The notes below the pieces were generated by a model. That model had not been told where the DNA came from and did no database searches. It saw only the letters and a list, made by a program, of their open reading frames with translations. A DNA stretch of 64,000 nucleotides from Streptomyces venezuelae (GTDB lineage Bacteria; Actinomycetota; Actinomycetes; Streptomycetales; Streptomycetaceae). The DNA lies in NCBI RefSeq assembly GCF_008642315.1, contig NZ_CP029192.1, positions 2,480,001-2,544,000 on the forward strand, written 5' to 3'. Shown here piece after piece: positions 27,460 through 36,061 of this stretch. How positions within the stretch are numbered: position 1 is the first letter of the stretch; each line of letters opens with the position of its first letter. The translations under genes were made by a program, and so were the position numbers.

Positions 27460-28800
27460 GTGGCTTCAGCGTCGCGCATGCGTGCAGGAAGACATACGGG
27501 GTCCGCCACTCGAACACCGACACGGGCACGCTCACAGACGGCCACCGACCTTCCGACGGCGTCGGGTCCAACCAGGCCGGGCTCTGTCCATCCACGTTCG
27601 CTTCCACGGGAGTTGGGCTCGTTCGGTCTTCTGCGGCTCGTCCTGCTTCAGACCGCCGCCGCTCTGCTCGTCGCGGCCTGGACAGTCGGTCCCCTGGCAC
27701 TCACCTCGGCATCCGTGATCGCAGCGGTACTGGTGCTGTTCGCCCTCGTACGTCGACGTGGCCGTCCCTTGCATGAATGGCTGCACACCGCACGGGCGTT
27801 GCGGTCCCGTCGACGCAGTGCCGGGGAGCGATCGATACCTCCGGGCACCGACCCTGCTTTCGCGCCCGCGGTCGAATGCGACCCCGCTCTCCGTACGTAC
27901 GCCTTCAACGGGCGGGACCGTCGCCAGGTCGGCATGGTCGGTGACGGAACGTTCGTGACGGCGGTTCTGCAGGTCGAAACGGACGTGACGGCACTGCGCG
28001 CCGATCGCGGACGGCAGCCGTTGCCGGTGAACCTGGTACGCGACGCACTCGAAGTGGACGGCATCCGGCTCGAGTCCGCCCAGATCGTGCTGCACACCCA
28101 GCCCGCGCCGGCACTGCACCTGCCCCAGCAGTCTCTGGCCGTCACCAACTACGCCCCTCTGCAGGCCCTCACGGGCGCGCCCGCCGTACGGATCACGTGG
28201 ATCGCCCTCAAGCTCGACCCAGAACTGTCCCCCGAGGCCGTGGCAGCGCGCGGAGGCGGCCTGACCGGGGCGCAGAAGTGCGTGGTGCGCGCCGCGGACC
28301 AGCTCGCGAGTCGACTCACAGGAGCCGGGTTCCACGTGACCGTCCTCAACGAGGAGGAGTTGGCCTCCGCCATCGCGACCTCCGCCTGCGCCAACCCCCT
28401 GGTGACGGCTGAGGCCAACCGGGCCGCGATGCCGGAACGCAGGACCGAGGAAACCCCGCGCGCATGGCGCTGCGACAACCGGCGCCACACGACGTACTGG
28501 GTGAAGCGCTGGCCGCAGTTGGGAGGAACCGGAGGACCCGCGCTGCCGCAGCTCGTGGCCCTGCTCACTGCCGTTCCGGCACTGACCACGACCTTCAGTC
28601 TCACGCTCGGACGTGGCGCACGGCAGGACATCGCCGTACGCGGCCACCTGCGGGTGACCGGTCGCGGAGATGCCGAACTCGTGGCTGCGAGGCAGTCCTT
28701 GGAACAGGCCGCACGTCAGGCCGGTACGGGTCTGGTGCGCCTCGACCGCGAGCAGTTGCCCGGAATGCTGGCCACGCTGCCGCTTGGTGGTGCTCGCTGA
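27460..28800 (+). CDS. eccE: Type VII secretion protein EccE
   Basis: Membrane component of the ESX translocon. The 446-residue protein from GTG 27460 begins with a basic Thr/Arg-rich region, then two adjacent transmembrane helices (LRLVLLQTAAALLVAAW and ALTSASVIAAVLVLFALV), followed by a cytoplasmic domain with mixed alpha/beta character. Two-helix topology, length and its place beside eccB support EccE. An open frame runs back to 27250 but overlaps eccB and carries cysteine-rich nonsense. Its TGA overlaps the next ATG by one base (TGATG). Confidence 0.88.
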   Translation: MASASRMRAGRHTGSATRTPTRARSQTATDLPTASGPTRPGSVHPRSLPRELGSFGLLRLVLLQTAAALLVAAWTVGPLALTSASVIAAVLVLFALVRRRGRPLHEWLHTARALRSRRRSAGERSIPPGTDPAFAPAVECDPALRTYAFNGRDRRQVGMVGDGTFVTAVLQVETDVTALRADRGRQPLPVNLVRDALEVDGIRLESAQIVLHTQPAPALHLPQQSLAVTNYAPLQALTGAPAVRITWIALKLDPELSPEAVAARGGGLTGAQKCVVRAADQLASRLTGAGFHVTVLNEEELASAIATSACANPLVTAEANRAAMPERRTEETPRAWRCDNRRHTTYWVKRWPQLGGTGGPALPQLVALLTAVPALTTTFSLTLGRGARQDIAVRGHLRVTGRGDAELVAARQSLEQAARQAGTGLVRLDREQLPGMLATLPLGGAR

Positions 28801-29567
28801 TGGCCGGCCGGACTCTTCCAGTCGCGGGCGCCCCGGGTGAGGCCGTCGGCGGTACGCTCGCATCCGCCCTACGAGGCGGCTTCGGGCTGCTCGGTCCTCG
28901 ACATGGGAGGCACGCACTCTCGGCCGACCAGGTGGACACACTCGCCCTGCCGATCGGTGACGACGGCGTCGTGATCGGCGCGGACGCGGAGGGCCGGCCC
29001 GCGACACTCGGCGTCAACCGCCCCACGCCGTACGACATCCTCTTCATCGGCGGGCTGTGGACAGCTCAGATCCTGGCGCTCAGGGCCGCCGCTACCGGAG
29101 CTCGGGTCGCGGTGGAGACCGGGCGGGCCGGGGCGTGGGCTCAGTTGGTGCAGGCGCTCGGGGTCGGGCAGAGCGGGATGGCCGTGCACGACGTGGGGCG
29201 GGTGCCGCCGCAGGGGGCGTCCGCGGGGAGTCCCGTGCTGGTGGTGCGGGACTGCGGGATGCGGCCGCCTCGGGGGCGGGTCGTCTCCGCGCCCTGGCAG
29301 TCCGTGCTGACGGTGTTGCCGTACCTGAGTCCCGTCGCGCCCCGACTCGTGCGGCAGGCGCGGCTGGTGGGCGTGCAGCGGGTGTCGCCGGACGAAGCGG
29401 TGCAGATCGGGCGGCTGCTCGGGCTGCCGGGCGCTGACGTCGAGTCGCTGCCGACGCTCGCGGACGGTGTGACCCTGTGGTGCGCCGATCGGGACCGGCA
29501 GTACGTGATGACGCAGGCCACGGACGCCGAGACCGGATTGTTGGGTACCGCTCGGCGGATGGACTGA
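28800..29567 (+). CDS. T7SS-locus protein of unknown function
   Basis: A 255-residue protein translationally coupled to eccE (one-base stop/start overlap). It has no signal peptide or obvious transmembrane segment; the sequence alternates strands and short helices (PYDILFIGGLWTAQILALRAAATGARVAVETG reads like a Rossmann-type beta-alpha unit). I do not recognise the family. Its fixed place between eccE and the EspI-like ATPase suggests a cytosolic role in secretion. No catalytic motif could be assigned. Confidence 0.78.
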   Translation: MAGRTLPVAGAPGEAVGGTLASALRGGFGLLGPRHGRHALSADQVDTLALPIGDDGVVIGADAEGRPATLGVNRPTPYDILFIGGLWTAQILALRAAATGARVAVETGRAGAWAQLVQALGVGQSGMAVHDVGRVPPQGASAGSPVLVVRDCGMRPPRGRVVSAPWQSVLTVLPYLSPVAPRLVRQARLVGVQRVSPDEAVQIGRLLGLPGADVESLPTLADGVTLWCADRDRQYVMTQATDAETGLLGTARRMD

Positions 29568-29874
29568 TCAGGCGGCGCCTTTGGCAATTCGGGGTGGAGT
29601 GTCGGGTGTTGGGGGGTTTGTCTGGCGCTGATTGATGTACGTGGATCGCTTCTGAACCGCTTCTGCGCGGGGCGTGACGCAATGGACAGCATTGGTGGGG
29701 TGGACTGCCCTGCCGTGCTCGTGGTTTTGGTGATTAGGCTGGGACAGGGCGCGATGCCAGAACCCTTGAACGGGTCGGGCGCGTCACTCAACGGGGAGAG
29801 CCAGGCGGATCGGACGACAGGAACGGTCGCCCCCCACCACGGCACGAGGGTGCTCGACCACATCAGGAGGCATT
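29568..29874 (+). other. Leader region of the EspI-like gene
   Basis: About 300 bases without a supported gene. TAGGCT at 29735-29740 is a plausible -10 element but lacks a -35. AGGAGG at 29865-29870 is the ribosome-binding site for the GTG at 29875. A small open frame through this region runs into the next gene and has no codon bias of its own. Confidence 0.4.
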
Positions 29875-32800
29875 GTGAACAGCGATCGGGACGAGATCCG
29901 CGGGGGCTGGGACTCACCCGTCGATGATCAGTCCGACGCGGAGTCCGCCTCCGAGACGACGGGTGAGTTCACCATCGACTACGCGCCGCCTGCCTGGTAC
30001 ACGCAGAACGCCTCGGGCAGTGCGGGTAAGACGCCTTCGGCTGCACCCGTTTCTACGCCGCCGACTGCGTCTGACTCCTCCGACGCTTCGGACTCCGCCG
30101 CCACCTCCGGCTCTTCCGGTGCGTCGGACTCCTCCGGTGCGGTGGGGGGCGATTCGGAGGGGGCTGCCTCTGCGGGGTCCGCTTCGGGGGGCTCCGGTCC
30201 GGCTGCTTCCGCGCCTGCCGCCCCCGCCATGCCCTCCTTCGCCGCGCCGCCGCCTCCGCCGCTGCCTCTGGGGCCGCCCTCCGCGGGCGTACCGAGCGTC
30301 GTGCCCAAGTTGCCTGTGGGGAGTGGGTTTCAGCCTGCGGGTTCGGATGCCGCTGATGGGCCGGGAACTTCTGAATCTTCGGGGGCCTCGGAGTCGTCGG
30401 AGGCTTCGGAATCGGGGGCTTCGGAGTCGGGGGCTTCGGCTGCCTCGGATTCGGTGCCTTCCGGCGGTGGGGCCTCCGACTGGAGCGGGGCCCTCGCCGG
30501 GCCTGCGGCCTCCGTTCATGTGACCGGCGTCGTGCCCAAGAAGGACGTCGATGCCCTCGCCGAGGCCAAGGAGCGGGAGGGTGGCGACCGGGACCAGGCG
30601 AGTCCGACCTCGGAAGCGTCCGCGTCCTCCTCTGCCGACAGCGATGTCGTCGAGCCCGTGGTCGAGCCCGTGGGTGAACCCGTGGGTGAGAGCCTCGGCA
30701 GCGGCGATCTCGAGAGTGGCGCCACCATGCGGTTCTCCGCTCGCGCTCTGAAGCGGGAGTTCGAGGAGCTGGCCGCTGCGGCGGGGCGGGACGCGGAGGG
30801 TGGTCGGTCTGACGTGGCCTCGTCCGACCTGGCCTCGTCCGACGTGGCCTCCTCTGGCGTGGCCTCCTCTGGCGTGGACGAATCCGGTGACGGCGGTGAC
30901 TCCGGCGAGTCGGGTGCGTCGGGTGCGTCGGGTGCGTCCGTTCAGGCTGGGGAGAGTCGTCCTGCTGACGATGACTCCGACTCCGGCGGTGCCGACGACT
31001 CCGTACAGGACTCCGTGCCGTCCGCCTGGCCTCCGCCGCCGTCTCCTCAGGACGTGCTGCCTCCGCTGCCGCCCGCCTTCCAGCCCGCCGCTCCGCCCGC
31101 CGCGCCACAGTGGCCCGCGCCGGTGCCGACCGCACCTGCCGCTCAGCAACCGGTGCAGCCTGTCGCCGAGGCCGCGCAGCCGCAGGCTCCGGAGGTGCAG
31201 GCACCGCAGGCCCCGCAGCCCGCGCCGAGTACGTGGCCTGCGTCCGCGCCTGCACCTGCGCCTGCCGCTCAGCATCCGCCGCAGGGTGGATACGGGTTCC
31301 CGCAGACCGCGCCGGCCGCCGCCCCCGGCACTCCGTTCGCGGCGCCCGCTCCGCCTGCCGAGAACGCCGCTCCGCCTGCCCAGAACTTCGCTCCGCCCGC
31401 GCCTGCCGCCCCCGAGGCCCCGCAGGGTGGGTACGGGTTCCCGCAGACCGCGCCGCCCCCTCCCGCCCAGAACTCCGCCCCCGCACCTGCCAGCCCCGAG
31501 GCCCCGCAGGGTGGGTACGGATTCCCGCAGACCGCGCCGGCCGCCGCCCCCGGCACACCGTTCGCTGCGCCCGCTGCGCCCACTGCGCCCACTGCGCCCG
31601 CGCAGAACCCCGCTCCGCCCGCGCCTGCCGCCCCCGAGGCTCCGCAAGGCGGCTACGGATTCCCGCAGGCCGCTCCTGCCACGACGCCCGGCGCGCCCTT
31701 CGTGCCTGCCCCTCCCCCGCAGAACTCCGCTCCCTCACCCGCTCCCGCACCCGCTCCCGCACCCACCGCTCCGGTCGCCCCTGAAGCGGCCGGCCCGGAC
31801 AGCGGGTACGGGTACCCGCAGGCGCCCGGTCCCCAGGGACAGCAGCCCGTACAGCCCGGGCAGTCCGTACAGCCCGGGCAGCCGTTCCCGGCTCCGGCGC
31901 AGGCTCCCGCGCAGCCGCCGCACGGCGCCGCTCCCGGGGGTCAGCCCCTGCCGAACCAGCAGCCGCCTGCACCTCAGCAGCAGGCCCACCCTCAGGCTCA
32001 GCCCCAACCCCAGCCCCAACCCCAGCCGCAAGTGCCTGCGCAGGCTCACCCTCAGGCACCCCAGCAGCCGCAGCCCCAGCAGCCCCAAGCCCCCGTCGAC
32101 CCCCGCACCGGCGCCGCCTGGCCGCAGGCCGTGCAGCACGATCAGCGGGAGCGCACGAACCCCGGGGCTCCGCTCGGGTACACCGCCGCCGTCGAGCTCT
32201 CCTCCGACCGGCTGCTGCGCAACACCAAGCCCAAGGCCAAGAGCAGTCGGCCCGCGGGCGGTTCGCGGTTCAAGCTGGGCGGCAAGAAGGAGGAGGCCGA
32301 GCGGCAGCGCAAGCTGGAGCTGATCCGTACTCCGGTCCTCTCCTGCTACCGCATCGCCGTCATCAGCCTCAAGGGCGGCGTCGGCAAGACGACCACCACC
32401 ACCGCGCTGGGCTCCACCCTCGCCACCGAGCGGCAGGACAAGATCCTCGCGATCGACGCCAACCCCGACGCCGGTACGCTCGGCCGGCGCGTGCGGCGCG
32501 AGACCGGGGCCACCATTCGTGACCTCGTCCAGGCGATCCCGTACATCAACTCGTACATGGACATCCGGCGCTTCACCTCGCAGGCGCCGTCCGGGCTCGA
32601 GATCATCGCCAACGACGTCGACCCGGCCGTGTCGACCACGTTCAACGACGAGGACTACCGGCGCGCGATCGACGTACTGGGCAAGCAGTACCCGATCATC
32701 CTCACCGACTCCGGTACGGGGCTGCTCTACAGCGCCATGCGCGGGGTGCTCGACCTCGCCGATCAGCTGATCATCATCTCGACGCCGTCCGTGGACGGCG

Positions 32801-33546
32801 CGAGCAGCGCCTCGACGACGCTGGACTGGCTCTCCGCGCACGGCTACGCCGATCTCGTCTCGCGGTCCATCACCGTCATCTCCGGTGTGCGCGAGACCGG
32901 CAAGATGATCAAGGTCGACGACATCGTGTCGCACTTCGAGACGCGGTGCCGGGGCGTTGTCGTCATCCCCTTCGACGAGCACCTCGCCGCCGGTGCCGAG
33001 GTCGACCTCGACATGATGCGGCCGAAGGTGCGGGAGGCGTACTTCAACCTCTCCGCGATGGTCGCGGAGGACTTCGTGCGGGCTCAGCAGCAGCAGGGGC
33101 TGTGGACGTCTGACGGGAATCCGCCGCCTCATCTGGCTCCGCCCATGCCGGGGCAGCAGGTGCCGCAGGGGCCGGGGCAGCCGCCTCAGCAGGCTCAGCC
33201 TGCGGCTCCGGCTCCGGGCCCGGCTCCGGCTCAGCACGGGCAGCCGTACGCTCCTCAGCAGCCTCAGCCGTACGCTCCTCAGCCGGGGCAGCCGCCGCAG
33301 CAGCCTCAGCCGCCGCAGGGTTATCCCCAGCAGCCAGGGGCTCCGCAGGGGTGGCAGCCGCAGCCGCCCCAGCAGGGCCAGCCGCCCCAGCAAGGCCAGC
33401 CTCCTCAGCAGGGCCAGGCGCCCCACCAGCAGCAGCCTCACCAGCCGCCTCAGCCCCAGGGCGGGCAGGCGCCGCCGCCCGCGCAGCCCGGCGCGCCGTT
33501 CCAGCCGGGGGCGCCGTTCCAGCAGCCGCCGCCTCCGCAGCAGTAG
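29875..33546 (+). CDS. EspI-like MinD/ParA ATPase with giant disordered arms
   Basis: A 1223-residue cytosolic protein. Residues 1-330 are Ser/Glu/Gly-rich and acidic; 330-790 are Pro/Ala/Gln-rich and include five GGYGFPQ-like repeats (starts at residues 471, 518, 546, 592, 643); about 820-1080 form a MinD/ParA-type ATPase with Walker A KGGVGKTT (833-840), [12 protein letters not shown] and ILTDSGTG; the tail is Pro/Gln-rich. This order, a Pro-rich arm before a MinD-like domain in an ESX locus, is that of EspI, which in mycobacteria modulates ESX-1 secretion with ATP level. The deviant lysine (833) and catalytic lysine (838) are both present. Followed by two strong hairpins. Confidence 0.88.
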   Translation: MNSDRDEIRGGWDSPVDDQSDAESASETTGEFTIDYAPPAWYTQNASGSAGKTPSAAPVSTPPTASDSSDASDSAATSGSSGASDSSGAVGGDSEGAASAGSASGGSGPAASAPAAPAMPSFAAPPPPPLPLGPPSAGVPSVVPKLPVGSGFQPAGSDAADGPGTSESSGASESSEASESGASESGASAASDSVPSGGGASDWSGALAGPAASVHVTGVVPKKDVDALAEAKEREGGDRDQASPTSEASASSSADSDVVEPVVEPVGEPVGESLGSGDLESGATMRFSARALKREFEELAAAAGRDAEGGRSDVASSDLASSDVASSGVASSGVDESGDGGDSGESGASGASGASVQAGESRPADDDSDSGGADDSVQDSVPSAWPPPPSPQDVLPPLPPAFQPAAPPAAPQWPAPVPTAPAAQQPVQPVAEAAQPQAPEVQAPQAPQPAPSTWPASAPAPAPAAQHPPQGGYGFPQTAPAAAPGTPFAAPAPPAENAAPPAQNFAPPAPAAPEAPQGGYGFPQTAPPPPAQNSAPAPASPEAPQGGYGFPQTAPAAAPGTPFAAPAAPTAPTAPAQNPAPPAPAAPEAPQGGYGFPQAAPATTPGAPFVPAPPPQNSAPSPAPAPAPAPTAPVAPEAAGPDSGYGYPQAPGPQGQQPVQPGQSVQPGQPFPAPAQAPAQPPHGAAPGGQPLPNQQPPAPQQQAHPQAQPQPQPQPQPQVPAQAHPQAPQQPQPQQPQAPVDPRTGAAWPQAVQHDQRERTNPGAPLGYTAAVELSSDRLLRNTKPKAKSSRPAGGSRFKLGGKKEEAERQRKLELIRTPVLSCYRIAVISLKGGVGKTTTTTALGSTLATERQDKILAIDANPDAGTLGRRVRRETGATIRDLVQAIPYINSYMDIRRFTSQAPSGLEIIANDVDPAVSTTFNDEDYRRAIDVLGKQYPIILTDSGTGLLYSAMRGVLDLADQLIIISTPSVDGASSASTTLDWLSAHGYADLVSRSITVISGVRETGKMIKVDDIVSHFETRCRGVVVIPFDEHLAAGAEVDLDMMRPKVREAYFNLSAMVAEDFVRAQQQQGLWTSDGNPPPHLAPPMPGQQVPQGPGQPPQQAQPAAPAPGPAPAQHGQPYAPQQPQPYAPQPGQPPQQPQPPQGYPQQPGAPQGWQPQPPQQGQPPQQGQPPQQGQAPHQQQPHQPPQPQGGQAPPPAQPGAPFQPGAPFQQPPPPQQ
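31285..31821 (+). repeat. GGYGFPQ coding repeats in EspI-like protein
   Basis: The segment encodes GGYGFPQ at residues 471, 518, 546 and 592 and the variant SGYGYPQ at 643, each preceded by PEAPQ-like residues and followed by [19 protein letters not shown] residues. Spacing is 47, 28, 46 and 51 residues. The DNA copies are nearly identical, indicating recent internal duplication. Confidence 0.8.
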
Positions 33547-33564
33547 TCGCCGGCACCCTCACCA

Positions 33565-33597
33565 GTGGGCCCGTACCGTTCCTCGGTACGGGCCCAC
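33565..33597 (+). terminator. Terminator 1 after EspI-like gene
   Basis: Perfect 14-bp stem: GTGGGCCCGTACCG (33565-33578) with CGGTACGGGCCCAC (33584-33597), five-base loop. It begins 18 bases beyond the stop codon. Confidence 0.85.
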
Positions 33598-33636
33598 CGT
33601 CGTGCACGCCCCCGTTCGCCCCACCCGGCACCGTGG

Positions 33637-33677
33637 CTGTGCCCACCCGTTCCGCCGTGCGGAACGGGTGGGCACAG
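33637..33677 (+). terminator. Terminator 2 after EspI-like gene
   Basis: Perfect 18-bp stem: CTGTGCCCACCCGTTCCG (33637-33654) with its complement at 33660-33677 and a five-base loop. With the hairpin 40 bases upstream it makes a tandem terminator isolating the ESX locus from the ABC transporter operon. Confidence 0.8.
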
Positions 33678-33862
33678 AGGCGGATCGCCGGCCCACAGAG
33701 GCGGAACGAGCCCCACCACCCGCCACACCGAACCACCCACAGGCAGGACCACCGGAGGGACAGAGGGAGACGAGCCCCCACCCACCACACGCCACCACCC
33801 CGCGACGAACCCACACCCCGCGCACGCCACCACCCGCAGGGAACGTGAGCCGTCCACGCCCC

Positions 33863-33912
33863 CACGCACCCCGAGGTCAAGTCCCCCCACGCACCCCCAG
33901 GTCAAGTCCCCC
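33863..33912. repeat. 25-base tandem duplication
   Basis: Two consecutive 25-base units (33863-33887 and 33888-33912) containing AGGTCAAGTCCCCC differ at one base. They lie in a C-rich non-coding stretch. Confidence 0.75.
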
Positions 33913-33948
33913 CACCCCCCTCCGTCACCCCCTCACCAGGCACGCGTC

Positions 33949-33964
33949 AGTGGTCTCGACCAAT
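33949..33964. promoter_or_regulatory. DasR-like operator (dre) candidate
   Basis: AGTGGTCTCGACCAAT matches 14 of 16 positions of the DasR-responsive element consensus AGTGGTCTAGACCACT as I remember it. It lies about 185 bases before the substrate-binding protein gene and about 60 bases before a candidate -35. DasR is the GntR-family N-acetylglucosamine-sensing regulator of Streptomyces. Binding is inferred only. Confidence 0.4.
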
Positions 33965-34022
33965 GCGTGCTCCATACCGGTCAATTCGTTATTTCCGCAG
34001 GCCACATGGGGTGCGCACGCCG

Positions 34023-34052
34023 TTGACGCGCGCAGACCAGCGCTGGTAAACA
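34023..34052 (+). promoter_or_regulatory. Probable promoter with palindromic spacer
   Basis: TTGACG (34023-34028), an 18-base spacer and TAAACA (34047-34052) form a fair sigma-HrdB promoter 80-110 bases before the peptide-binding protein start. The spacer end carries ACCAGCGCTGGT (34036-34047), a perfect 12-base palindrome touching the -10, which is where a repressor operator would be expected. Confidence 0.4.
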
Positions 34053-34135
34053 CACAGCAACCAGCTGACGTTTCTTGATCGAACAATGTGCAACCAGCCA
34101 TCCCTGCGCGAGCGATGACGCGAGGTCACCGACCC

Positions 34136-36058
34136 ATGGACACACAAGATCAGCACGGCAGATCAGCAGCACCCCGGCGAGACGCAGCACCCCAGCGGAG
34201 AGCAACACCCCGGCACCGCCCCCACCCCCACCGCCGCCTCAAGGTCACCCTCGCCGGTGGCGTCGCCGCGTTCACTCTGACGGCCGGCTTCGCCACGCCA
34301 CTCAATCCGGCCCCGCAGGAAGCACAGGCCAAGGCGGACGACGGCGGGAAGAAGGTGCTCACCGTCGCCGTGGCGCAGAGCGTCGACTCGCTCAGCCCGT
34401 TCCTCGCCCAGCGGCTGCTCAGCACCAGCATCCACCGGCTGACGTACGAGTACCTGACGAACTACGACGCCAAGGACAACAAGGCGGTCCCGGGCTTCGC
34501 CAAGAAGTGGGAGTCCTCCGAGGACAAGCTGACCTGGACGTACACCATCCGGGGCGACTCCAAGTGGTCGGACGGGAAGCAGGCCACCGCCGAGGACGCG
34601 GCGTGGACGTTCAACAAGGTGATGTCCAAGGAAGGCACCGCCACCGCGAACTCGAACTTCGTCACCAACTTCAGGAAGGTGACCGCGCCGAGCCCCACCA
34701 AGCTGGTCATCGAGTTGAAGAAGCCGCAGGCGACCATGGCCGCCCTCGATGTGCCGATCGTTCCCAAGCACGTCTGGGAGAAGGTCGACGACATCTCGAA
34801 GTTCAACAACGACAAGGACTTCCCCGTCGTCGGCAACGGGCCGTTCACCCTGACGGACTACAAGGTCGATCAGTACGTACGGCTGAAGGCCAACAAGGAC
34901 TTCTGGCGCGGGTCGCCCAAGTTCGACGAGCTGGTCTTCAAGACGTACAAGGACCAGGACGCCGCCGTCTCCGCCCTCAGGAAGGGCGAGGTGTCGTTCG
35001 TGGCCGGGCAGCCCGCGCTCACGCCCGCGCAGGCCGAGTCCTTGAAGAACGAGGACAACATCAAGGTCAATGAGGGGCCCGGGCGGCGGTTCTTCGCCCT
35101 GGCCACCAATCCCGGCGCCAAGACCCTCGACGGCAAGAAGTTCGGTGACGGGCATCCCGCGCTGCTCGACAAGAAGGTGCGGCAGGCGCTCTTCCTCTCC
35201 GTCGACCGTGAGGCGCTCGTCGACAAGGTCTTTCAGGGGCATGCCGTCGAAGGGGCCGGGTACATTCCGCCGCGCTTCTCCGAGTACGCCTGGAAGCCGT
35301 CCGCCGAGCAAGAGCTGAAGTACGACCCGAAGAAGGCCGCACAGCTCCTCGACGAGGCGGGGTACAAGGAGAACAGCAGCGGCAAGCGCGTCGGCAAGGA
35401 CGGGAAGCCGCTCGACTTCCGCATCCTGTGCCACGCCACCGACCCCAACGACAAGGCCGTCGGGAAGTATCTGAAGGAGTGGTGGGGGGAGCTCGGCATC
35501 GGGCTCAAGGTGAATTGCCTCGATGACGTGTCCGTGCCCTGGTACGCGGGTGAGTACGATCTCGCCTTCGACGGGTGGTCCGTCAACCCCGACCCCGACT
35601 TCGTCCTCGGCATCCACACCTGCGCCGCGCTGCCGAAGAAGGCCAAGGAGAGCGCGGCCACGGACAACTTCATCTGCGACAAGAAGTACGACGATCTCTA
35701 CGACAAGCAGCTCGCCGAGTACGACCAGGGCAAGCGCGCCGACATCGTGAAGCAGATGGAGTCGTGGCTGTACGACTCCGGGTACATGAACGTCCTCGCG
35801 TACCCGAACGCCGTAGAGGCCTACCGCACCGACCAGATCAAGTCCATCACCACCATGCCGACGGCCGCCGGCAACATCTACGGCCAGGACGGATATTGGA
35901 GCTGGTGGTCGGCCGTGCCCGCGGATGGGAAGAGTTCCTCCAAGGACGGCAGCTCGACCGGTGTCATCATCGGTATCGCCGCTGCCGCGGTGGTGCTCGT
36001 GGGCGGCGGAGTCCTGTTCGCCCTGCGCCGCCGTTCTACCGCAGAGGACCGCGAGTAA
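34136..36058 (+). CDS. Peptide ABC transporter substrate-binding protein, C-terminally anchored
   Basis: A 640-residue family 5 (DppA/OppA-type) binding protein that captures extracellular peptides. It has a basic His/Pro/Arg-rich N-terminus, a signal-like hydrophobic segment (LAGGVAAFTLTAGFATPL) with no lipobox cysteine, the SBP5 core (VAVAQSVDSLSPF... to ...SWWSAVP), a Ser-rich linker and a C-terminal transmembrane helix (GVIIGIAAAAVVLVGGGVLF) followed by ALRRR. Anchoring by a C-terminal helix instead of a lipid is unusual for this family. The ATG at 34136 has GAGGT nine bases upstream; upstream in-frame ATGs lack a site. First gene of a five-gene operon. Confidence 0.93.
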   Translation: MDTQDQHGRSAAPRRDAAPQRRATPRHRPHPHRRLKVTLAGGVAAFTLTAGFATPLNPAPQEAQAKADDGGKKVLTVAVAQSVDSLSPFLAQRLLSTSIHRLTYEYLTNYDAKDNKAVPGFAKKWESSEDKLTWTYTIRGDSKWSDGKQATAEDAAWTFNKVMSKEGTATANSNFVTNFRKVTAPSPTKLVIELKKPQATMAALDVPIVPKHVWEKVDDISKFNNDKDFPVVGNGPFTLTDYKVDQYVRLKANKDFWRGSPKFDELVFKTYKDQDAAVSALRKGEVSFVAGQPALTPAQAESLKNEDNIKVNEGPGRRFFALATNPGAKTLDGKKFGDGHPALLDKKVRQALFLSVDREALVDKVFQGHAVEGAGYIPPRFSEYAWKPSAEQELKYDPKKAAQLLDEAGYKENSSGKRVGKDGKPLDFRILCHATDPNDKAVGKYLKEWWGELGIGLKVNCLDDVSVPWYAGEYDLAFDGWSVNPDPDFVLGIHTCAALPKKAKESAATDNFICDKKYDDLYDKQLAEYDQGKRADIVKQMESWLYDSGYMNVLAYPNAVEAYRTDQIKSITTMPTAAGNIYGQDGYWSWWSAVPADGKSSSKDGSSTGVIIGIAAAAVVLVGGGVLFALRRRSTAEDRE

Positions 36059-36061
36059 CGC

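Larger units (their letters stand above)
33547..34135 (+). other. 589-base spacer before the peptide ABC operon
   Basis: No gene is supported. In order it holds two strong hairpins, a C- and A-rich plus strand (about 33700-33940) with a 25-base tandem repeat, a DasR-like 16-mer, and a probable promoter with a palindrome in its spacer. Open frames here are by-products of the strand composition. Confidence 0.6.

Noticed and set aside
29682..29927. 81-codon open frame before the EspI-like gene
   Set aside because: It overlaps the real start at 29875 in another frame, lacks a ribosome-binding site and encodes no recognisable protein.
29914..33441. Long antisense and alternate frames across the EspI-like gene
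   Set aside because: They are by-products of the repetitive Pro/Ala/Gln codons; only the 29875-33546 frame holds the MinD ATPase motifs and a good ribosome-binding site.
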